Below are positions 5,438 to 10,737 of a stretch of DNA of 10,737 nucleotides, piece by piece (position 1 is the first letter of the stretch; every line of letters begins with the position of its first letter). Origin of the DNA: Nitrospinales bacterium. GTDB lineage: Bacteria; Nitrospinota_A; UBA7883; JACRGQ01. The position numbers and the translations under genes are program-made. The DNA lies in the NCBI GenBank assembly GCA_023248615.1, contig JAHFEI010000047.1, positions 1 to 10,737 of the forward strand, written 5' to 3'. The notes beneath the pieces were generated by a model. It was given only the letters and a program-made list of their open reading frames with translations. It was not told the origin of the DNA and searched no databases.

Positions 5438-6357
5438 GGGATGCGGTATGCAAAGCCCTTGTAGGGCTGTGCGTCGAAAGGAAGTTCGCCTTTTTTACCG
5501 GAGACCTCGGCTTTATGGCGCTGGAACCGTTGCGGGACGCCATGGGAGGCATGTTCATAAATGCGGGAGTGGCTGAACAGAACATGGTCTCGGTTGCGGC
5601 GGGTGTTGCCAGCGAGGGGATGCAGGCATGGGTATATAGCATCGCCCCGTTTGTCTATGCGCGCCCCCTGGAGCAGATAAGAAACGACATTTGCTCCCAC
5701 GGTTTCGACGTAAAGCTTGTCGGCAACGGCGGCGGTTATGCCTACGGCTCCATGGGCGCCACACACCACGCGATAGAGGACTACGGCCTTATGTTGCCCC
5801 TCCAAGGGATGCGAGTTTTCGTGCCGGTATTTACCGAGGATGTGGATGCTGTGGTGCGAAAAGTTTCGCACACTTACGGCCCGGCGTACCTGCGGTTGGG
5901 CAGGGGGGAAAAGCCAGCCGGGTTTGCTATCCCGCCATATGCGCCGTGGAGGAAAGTGCTGGATGGCGGCGGCCCGGCGTTGTTGGCGGTGGGGCCGCTG
6001 TGCGGGGGATATATAGGACCTTTGCTGAAGCTGGAGGAGAAATCCCGACCACAACTGTGGGCGCTGGCGGAACTGCCCTTGGCGACCAGTCCGCCGCCGG
6101 ATGAATTCATCGCCCGTGTAGAAAAAGGCGACGCCCTTTTTGTTGCGGAGGAACATGTCATCCAGGGAAGCGCGGGACAAGCGGTGGCGTACCACCTGAT
6201 GAACGCTGGCGTACGTTGCCGCAGGTTTGCCCACTTCCATGCCGCCGGATACCCATCCGGGCTTTACGGCTCACAGTCGTTTCACAGGTCGGAATCCGGC
6301 ATAGGCCCGGACTCTGTAATACGAAAAATAGCTGATAAGATGCGCACAGATGGATAG
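5434..6357 (+). CDS. Transketolase-like ThDP enzyme, C-terminal subunit
   Basis: A 307-residue protein comprising the pyrimidine-binding and C-terminal domains of transketolase. FINAGVAEQNMVSVAAG contains the catalytic Glu48 that activates the ThDP aminopyrimidine. AWVYSIAPFVYARPLEQIRND and GYAYGSMGATHHAIEDYG (His111/His112) match the family core, and the remainder is the transketolase C-terminal fold. It should pair with the preceding subunit so that active sites form at the interface. The reading frame is open further upstream, but ATG 5434 is chosen: it makes an ATGA overlap with the previous stop, has AGGTGA at 7 nt, and gives a start next to the conserved RDAVCKALVGL helix. The ATGA junction implies translational coupling and equal amounts of the two subunits. 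Distinguishing transketolase from DXPS-like or pyruvate dehydrogenase-like chemistry rests on the His set and is fairly secure. Confidence 0.9.
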   Translation: MRDAVCKALVGLCVERKFAFFTGDLGFMALEPLRDAMGGMFINAGVAEQNMVSVAAGVASEGMQAWVYSIAPFVYARPLEQIRNDICSHGFDVKLVGNGGGYAYGSMGATHHAIEDYGLMLPLQGMRVFVPVFTEDVDAVVRKVSHTYGPAYLRLGRGEKPAGFAIPPYAPWRKVLDGGGPALLAVGPLCGGYIGPLLKLEEKSRPQLWALAELPLATSPPPDEFIARVEKGDALFVAEEHVIQGSAGQAVAYHLMNAGVRCRRFAHFHAAGYPSGLYGSQSFHRSESGIGPDSVIRKIADKMRTDG

Positions 6358-8326
6358 CAGGGATATAGCCTCCAAAATTTCGCGCATGCAAGGGCCTATC
6401 CTCGTGCTTGGCGCCAGCGGGTTTGTGGGGAACAACCTTTTCAGGCTTCTGTATAAGCACCGCAATGATGTTTATGGTACCAAATCGCACACATGGGCGT
6501 GGCGGCTGGATGGCTTCCCGGAAACAAACGTAATCGCGACAGACCTGCTGGTGGAATACAACATGGTGAAGTTGCTGGATACGGTAAAGCCGCGCGTGAT
6601 CTTCGATTGCGTGGCGTACGGCGCATACTCGTTCGAAAAGGATTACAGGCTTATCTACCGCACCAACTTCAACCTGGTAACGCGGCTTTTGGAGGAACTG
6701 TGCAAGCGCGACAATGTGCGCTACATACATGCCGGAAGCTCATCGGAGTACGGCGACAACGGCGCCGCCCCTGCCGAAGATGTGGCGCTTACGCCGAACA
6801 GCCACTACGCGGTTTCCAAGACTGCGGTCTCCGACCTTATTTATTACTACGGCAAGAGGCTCCGCCTACCGTGCGCAAACCTGAGGCTTTATTCGGTGTA
6901 CGGGCCTTATGAAGATGCCTCCCGTCTCATTCCGACAGTGGTCGCAAAAGGTGTGAAGGGGGAATACCCGCCCTTTGTCGATCCCGCCATTTCCAGGGAT
7001 TTTGTTTTTTCGGACGATGCCTGCGAGGCTTTCGTGGACGCGGCCTTGAACCTTGAGGAGAAAAACTTTGGCGAGTCGTTCAACATCGGCACCGGGATTA
7101 AGACCAAGATTGCGGATATCGCGCACGCCGCCAAGGAGATATTCGGCATAAAGACCGAGCCTTCGTATGCGATGGCCAGCCGCGAGTGGGACATCACCGA
7201 GTGGTATGCAGACCCCCGCAAAGCCAGGGAGTGCATCGGCTGGACTCCGCAAACGTCACTGCGCGATGGGCTACAAAAAACCGTGGCATGGTACAAAAGC
7301 CTGCCGGAACCGGAAAAGTACCACAAGGCAACCAAGCAGTTGGGGCTCAACACGGCTCACAGCGTTTCCGCCATAGTCACATGCTACAAGGATGGCCAGG
7401 CCATCCCGTTTATGTACGAGCGGTTGGTAAAAGTGTTTGAGCGGCTGAACACGGATTACGAAATAATTTTCGTAAACGATAACAGCCCGGACGACAGCGA
7501 GGAGACAATTCGCGCCATTACCGCCCGCAACAGGCGTGTAATCGGCATTTCGCATTCCCGCAATTTCGGGTCGCAGGCCGCTTTTAAAAGCGGCATGGAG
7601 ATAGCCTCGAAAAATGCCTGTGTGCTGTTGGATGGCGACCTCCAGGACCCGCCGGAGCTTATCGAGCAATTTATCGAAAAGTGGAAGGAAGGGTACGATG
7701 TGGTTTACGGCGTGCGCGTGAAACGCGAGGCGCCCTTGCACATGCAGATTACCTATAAGCTTTTTTACAGGCTTTTCGACTGGTTTTCCTACATAAATAT
7801 TCCGCACGATGCGGGTGATTTTTCGCTCATCGACCGGAAAGTCATGCGTAGCCTGCTCTCCTTCCCGGAGCGCGACCTTTTCATCCGCGGCATCCGCGCC
7901 TACGCCGGGTTCAGGCAGGCCGGTGTTCCGTATGTGCGGCCAGAGCGGATGTTTGGCGCATCCACCAATAACTTGCTCAAAAATATCGGCTGGGCCAAGA
8001 AGGGGATACTCTCTTTCAGCAACACGCCGCTGAACATGCTTAGCGCATTCGGCGTCGCGCTGTTCGGCATATCCGTGGCGCTGGCCATCGTAGAAACGGT
8101 GCTGAAGGTGATATTCCCGGATATCGCCCCGAAAGGGATAACGACGATGCTGGTGACAACCATATTCTTCGGCTCCATAAACCTGCTGGGGTTGAGCATA
8201 ATCGGGGAATATATCGCCAAGATATTCGAGGAGGTCAAGCGCAGGCCGCATTTCATAAGGCGAAGCATAATCGTTGACGGCGAAGCGCGTGAGGCCTCCA
8301 ACGAAAAAGATATCCTTGATAGGTGA
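6350..8326 (+). CDS. Fusion: NAD(P)-dependent sugar epimerase/dehydratase plus polyprenyl-phosphate glycosyltransferase
   Basis: A 658-residue, two-enzyme protein. Residues 13-316 are an extended SDR sugar-nucleotide epimerase/dehydratase: Rossmann motif GASGFVG (21-27), catalytic Ser in HAGSSSEYG (127-135), Tyr153 and Lys157 of YAVSK, RDFVFSDDACEAF (216-228) and FNIGTG (244-249). After a linker of about 20 residues, residues 338-545 form a GT2 domain of the DPM1/ArnC/GtrB type: VNDNSPDDSEE (375-385), RNFGSQAAFKSG (404-415), metal-binding DGD (428-430) in LLDGDLQDPPELI, and DAGDFSLIDRKVM (487-499). Two membrane helices follow (about 560-587 and 596-622), then the family's IGEYIAKIFEEVKRRPHF signature (618-635). 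Known members make polyprenyl-phosphate sugars on the cytoplasmic face. ATG 6350 overlaps the previous gene by 8 nt with no Shine-Dalgarno, so it probably relies on coupling. The exact sugar is unknown. Confidence 0.9.
   Translation: MDSRDIASKISRMQGPILVLGASGFVGNNLFRLLYKHRNDVYGTKSHTWAWRLDGFPETNVIATDLLVEYNMVKLLDTVKPRVIFDCVAYGAYSFEKDYRLIYRTNFNLVTRLLEELCKRDNVRYIHAGSSSEYGDNGAAPAEDVALTPNSHYAVSKTAVSDLIYYYGKRLRLPCANLRLYSVYGPYEDASRLIPTVVAKGVKGEYPPFVDPAISRDFVFSDDACEAFVDAALNLEEKNFGESFNIGTGIKTKIADIAHAAKEIFGIKTEPSYAMASREWDITEWYADPRKARECIGWTPQTSLRDGLQKTVAWYKSLPEPEKYHKATKQLGLNTAHSVSAIVTCYKDGQAIPFMYERLVKVFERLNTDYEIIFVNDNSPDDSEETIRAITARNRRVIGISHSRNFGSQAAFKSGMEIASKNACVLLDGDLQDPPELIEQFIEKWKEGYDVVYGVRVKREAPLHMQITYKLFYRLFDWFSYINIPHDAGDFSLIDRKVMRSLLSFPERDLFIRGIRAYAGFRQAGVPYVRPERMFGASTNNLLKNIGWAKKGILSFSNTPLNMLSAFGVALFGISVALAIVETVLKVIFPDIAPKGITTMLVTTIFFGSINLLGLSIIGEYIAKIFEEVKRRPHFIRRSIIVDGEAREASNEKDILDR
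8321..8326 (+). promoter_or_regulatory. Ribosome binding site fixing the methyltransferase start
   Basis: AGGTGA, which also contains the stop codon of the fusion gene, lies 8 nt before ATG 8335. The same hexamer at similar spacing precedes the transketolase C-subunit ATG, which favours 8335 over the in-frame GTG at 8323. Confidence 0.7.
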
Positions 8327-8334
8327 GCGCCGCG

Positions 8335-9243
8335 ATGGAACTAAAGGAAAGGCATTGCCCCGTTTGCGGCTTAAATGGCGCTTCCAGCGTTTATTCGGCA
8401 TCAAATATTGATGAGAGCAGGCTAAACGGTTATTCCTATGCGTCCCGCAAGGCGCCGGAGCTGATGCATTTCCGGCTCATGCTGTGCGCCACCTGCGGCC
8501 TTTTGTACGCTTCCCCCGCGCCGGGCGCGGAGTTGCTTCAAGGCGCGTACGAAGAGGCCGCCTACGACAGCATGCAGGAGGCGCAACTGGCGGCGCGGAC
8601 GTATATGAAGTACGCAAATGGCGTACTTGCCAACCTGCCAGACCGGCAGGGGGCGCTGGATATAGGGGCGGGCGATGGCGCATTTCTGGGGCGCCTGATG
8701 GAAGCGGGATTTACCAGAGTGGAAGGGGTGGAGCCATCGGCTGCTCCGATACGCGCCGCAGAGGAGCGTGTGCGGCCTCTCTTAAAAAAAGGGATTTTCC
8801 GCGAAGAGGACTTCCAGTTGGGGGCATATAGCCTTGTTTCCTGCTTTATGACCATGGAGCATTTGGCAGACCCCGGGCAGATGTGCCGTGCGGTCATGAA
8901 GTTGCTAAAACCTGGCGGGGCGTTCATCACAGTTACGCACAACTACCAGTCGTTCCTGAATCGGTTGATGGGGGATGGGTCTCCAATCTTCGATATAGAA
9001 CACCTGCAACTTTTTTCCCCGCAAAGCATGCGCCACATGCTGGAGGCATCCGGTTTTGCCGGGGTAAAAGTCTTCCCGCTCACGAACACATACCCCTTAC
9101 ACTATTGGATGAAAATTGCCCCTTTGGGGAGCGGCCTGAAAAAATGGCTCATCTCATTTTCCAAATCCGCAGGGTTTGGCTACCTGCCAGCGCCAATACG
9201 CGGAGGAAATATGTTCGCTGTCGGCTACAAGCCTAACACCTAA
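8335..9243 (+). CDS. Class I SAM-dependent methyltransferase with N-terminal Cys4 motif
   Basis: A 302-residue protein. It opens with two Cys pairs, CPVCG (Cys8, Cys11) and LCATCGLLY (Cys51, Cys54), a probable zinc knuckle common in methyltransferases of surface-sugar and secondary-metabolite clusters. The Rossmann methyltransferase core follows: motif I LDIGAGDGAFLG (108-119), the acidic ribose-binding residue in VEGVEPS (about Glu133), FMTMEHLADP (171-180), and LKPGGAFITVTHN (191-203). The Cys-rich start recalls sugar C-methyltransferases of the TylCIII type, but those are about 400 residues with an extra C-terminal domain missing here, so O-, N- or C-methylation cannot be decided. It is last in the operon, has no membrane segment, and ends 60 nt from the convergent gene. 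Methylation of the operon's sugar is an inference from position. A GTG at 8323 is the alternative start. Confidence 0.85.
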   Translation: MELKERHCPVCGLNGASSVYSASNIDESRLNGYSYASRKAPELMHFRLMLCATCGLLYASPAPGAELLQGAYEEAAYDSMQEAQLAARTYMKYANGVLANLPDRQGALDIGAGDGAFLGRLMEAGFTRVEGVEPSAAPIRAAEERVRPLLKKGIFREEDFQLGAYSLVSCFMTMEHLADPGQMCRAVMKLLKPGGAFITVTHNYQSFLNRLMGDGSPIFDIEHLQLFSPQSMRHMLEASGFAGVKVFPLTNTYPLHYWMKIAPLGSGLKKWLISFSKSAGFGYLPAPIRGGNMFAVGYKPNT

Positions 9244-9303
9244 ACACCCGGTCGCGGTGACGGCGGCGAGAGGAGTTCCAGGCCGACTGCGAGGCGCGTA
9301 CGG

Positions 9304-10737
9304 TTACTGCCCGTCTTTCCTGAAGAGCGCCCAGCATCGGTTGCCGGCATCGTTGAAGTACAAGCTGTCCGAAATGCCGCTTATCATGTGGTGGCCTCGC
9401 CCGCTTTCTTTCAGTAGCCCGTCATCGATAGACTGCGGCAGGATAGCGCTGTCGAACCCGATCCCCTCATCGGCTATGGATATCTCCAGCACGCCGGAAT
9501 GGAGTATGTGAGACAGCTCTATCCATGCACGGTCGGAATACAGGTTGCCGTGTATGATGGCGTTGAGCAGTATTTCCTGCAAAACTACCTCAACAAGGTT
9601 GACCCTGTTTTCAGGCCAGCCTTCCTTCCTTAGCTTGTCGATAATCGGTACATACGGCTCCGATAGTGCGTTGATGGCTGGATAGCCAGATATTTCGGCG
9701 GAGCTTTGCGATGGCTCTCCGGCATCCAGCCTCCGTGTGGCAGGTTTGCCGCCGTTACCTGTCCTCTGTTCCGCTATGACCGAGATAAGTTCCCGGCTCG
9801 GGGTGAACCTTGCCGTTTCATATTTATCCGTCGGGTGCACCCCGACAAAAATGAACGACACATCGTCATCGGGTACGCTACTGCCAATATGTGCTTCGAA
9901 TTCCGTTTTCACCACGTTGTAGGCATCTCTCGGTTCCATCCCGCCGAGCTTCGCCGCTATTTTGTTGCGGAACTTTGCCTCAAAAGTCTCTCCATCGCCA
10001 TCCCTTTGCTCCATCAGCCCATCGCTGTATAGGAGCAAAATCTGTCCCGGCTCCAGTTCCAGTGTGACATCGGAAAACCTGTCCGGGCCATGCGGCGTTA
10101 TTTCAAACTGCCCCAGGAAATAACCGCTTATGTCTATTTGCCGGAACGTGCCGTCCGGATTTATCAGCCACGGCCTCGGATGTCCCCCGCCCGCCAGCTT
10201 TATTTTGCGCTCCTCAAAATCCATCAGCATGTAAGTGGCGGTAAGGTAATCCGGCGTCCCATCGCAATATTTCCTCAGGTGCTCGTTCATTTCGTTCAGC
10301 AATACGGATGGGGCGCTTACCGACTTTTTTGCCGGGTTGGATTTGTAAATATCCACCAGCGACGTCGCCAGTATGTTCAGGAGGATTTCCTCTATGTCGT
10401 GGCCCGCGACATCGTGGATATAAATGGCGGCATACCGCGACCGGAACCGTAGCCACTTTATGATATCGCCTCCGCCCGCGCTCCGCATGGTGCGGTAAAC
10501 AGGCGAGACGCAAAAAAACGGGATTACGCAAGGGGGCGTTGCTATGGAGTCCAGCACGTCTTTCGCCCGGAACAAAGCCCTTTCCATCCTGTCCGAGTAC
10601 CGTTGCAGGTGTTCCTCGGCTTTCCTGCGCTCCGCTATGTTTCGGAATAGCACCACCGCCATCAGCGATACGAAGGCGATTACCGAAATGTTTACCAGCA
10701 GGTAGGTGCGAAGGCTGTGTTTCGCGTCTGTGTGGCG
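9304..10737 (-). CDS. Membrane-anchored PP2C (SpoIIE/RsbU-like) phosphatase fused to RsbW-like ATPase, C-terminal part (cut by window edge)
   Basis: The frame is open to the right edge, so the N-terminus is missing; 477 residues are visible. Residues are numbered from the first visible Met (10662-10660). Upstream of it and running through it is a hydrophobic segment (TYLLVNISVIAFVSLMAVVLF), probably the last membrane helix of a sensor, then a coiled-coil-like stretch (10-40). A PP2C domain follows with metal Asp residues in GGGD (Asp66), DVAGH (Asp84), LLYSDGLME (Asp214) and PDDDVSF (265-267). After a linker (about 280-330) comes an HATPase with N-box QEILLNAIIHGN (362-373), G1 DEGIGFD (398-404) and G2 GRGHHM (421-426), as in RsbW/SpoIIAB anti-sigma kinases. 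The protein thus joins the opposing phosphatase and kinase arms of a partner switch. No STAS antagonist or sigma factor is in view. It is convergent with the sugar operon. Confidence 0.9.
   Translation of the reverse strand, partial: RHTDAKHSLRTYLLVNISVIAFVSLMAVVLFRNIAERRKAEEHLQRYSDRMERALFRAKDVLDSIATPPCVIPFFCVSPVYRTMRSAGGGDIIKWLRFRSRYAAIYIHDVAGHDIEEILLNILATSLVDIYKSNPAKKSVSAPSVLLNEMNEHLRKYCDGTPDYLTATYMLMDFEERKIKLAGGGHPRPWLINPDGTFRQIDISGYFLGQFEITPHGPDRFSDVTLELEPGQILLLYSDGLMEQRDGDGETFEAKFRNKIAAKLGGMEPRDAYNVVKTEFEAHIGSSVPDDDVSFIFVGVHPTDKYETARFTPSRELISVIAEQRTGNGGKPATRRLDAGEPSQSSAEISGYPAINALSEPYVPIIDKLRKEGWPENRVNLVEVVLQEILLNAIIHGNLYSDRAWIELSHILHSGVLEISIADEGIGFDSAILPQSIDDGLLKESGRGHHMISGISDSLYFNDAGNRCWALFRKDGQ

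Noticed and set aside
5377..6240. A 287-codon open frame on the minus strand opposite the transketolase C subunit
   Set aside because: It has no family signature or start signals, and the plus-strand gene is unmistakable.
8323..8334. GTG 8323 as methyltransferase start
   Set aside because: It overlaps the AGGTGA element that serves ATG 8335 and lacks a ribosome binding site of its own. It is kept only as an alternative.
7271..8404. A 377-codon open frame on the minus strand opposite the fusion gene
   Set aside because: It has no recognisable motif and spans the antisense of well-conserved GT2 motifs. It is a codon-bias shadow.
9244..9303. Search for a bidirectional terminator between the convergent genes
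   Set aside because: The 60-bp gap has only a short CACC/GGTG pairing and no T tract on either strand, so I call no terminator.

Overview
The window looks like a stretch of chromosome from a free-living Gram-negative-type bacterium of moderate to fairly high GC content. I cannot place it in a phylum from the sequence alone. Evidence for an ordinary bacterial chromosome: a ribosomal protein gene (S20), a YgiQ-family protein, sigma70-like promoters (TTGACA/TAGAAT, TATAAT), Shine-Dalgarno sites, and genes packed with 4-8 nt overlaps. I see no transposase, integrase, phage gene, tRNA, rRNA or CRISPR array.

Layout. (1) Minus strand, 1-1039: the N-terminal part of ygiQ, cut by the left edge, preceded by an uncatalogued 54-residue membrane protein likely to be co-transcribed with it. 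(2) Divergent intergenic region, 1040-1217: opposing promoter candidates around a CTACC/GGTAG palindrome. (3) Plus strand, 1218-2966: a cytosolic protein with nine contiguous 34-residue TPRs and a C-terminal class III nucleotide cyclase domain. (4) Plus strand, 3028-3291: rpsT (S20), with its own strong promoter, a GGAGG site and a UUG start. (5) Plus strand, 3422-9243: a tight five-gene operon behind a perfect TATAAT. It encodes a GT87-like multi-pass glycosyltransferase, split transketolase N and C subunits, a 658-residue fusion of an NAD(P)-dependent sugar epimerase/dehydratase (extended SDR) with a DPM1/ArnC/GtrB-type polyprenyl-phosphate glycosyltransferase, and a SAM methyltransferase with two Cys-x-x-Cys pairs. 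(6) Minus strand, 9304-10737: the C-terminal part of a membrane-anchored PP2C (SpoIIE/RsbU-like) phosphatase fused to an RsbW-like ATPase, cut by the right edge and convergent with the operon.

How the genes work together (inference). The five-gene operon reads as a self-contained pathway for a modified sugar on a lipid carrier. The split transketolase would move a two-carbon ketol unit to or from a sugar precursor. The SDR half of the fusion would oxidise, reduce or epimerise it. The GT2 half would load it onto polyprenyl phosphate. The GT87-like enzyme would use that lipid-linked donor on the periplasmic side, and the methyltransferase would decorate the sugar. The product and acceptor cannot be read from the sequence. 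The flanking cyclase and phosphatase/kinase genes are signalling proteins with no visible direct link to it.

Two promoter-proximal genes (1218 and 3422) have a -10 box placed so that transcription should begin at or next to the A of the ATG, which suggests leaderless mRNAs in an organism that otherwise uses Shine-Dalgarno sites.
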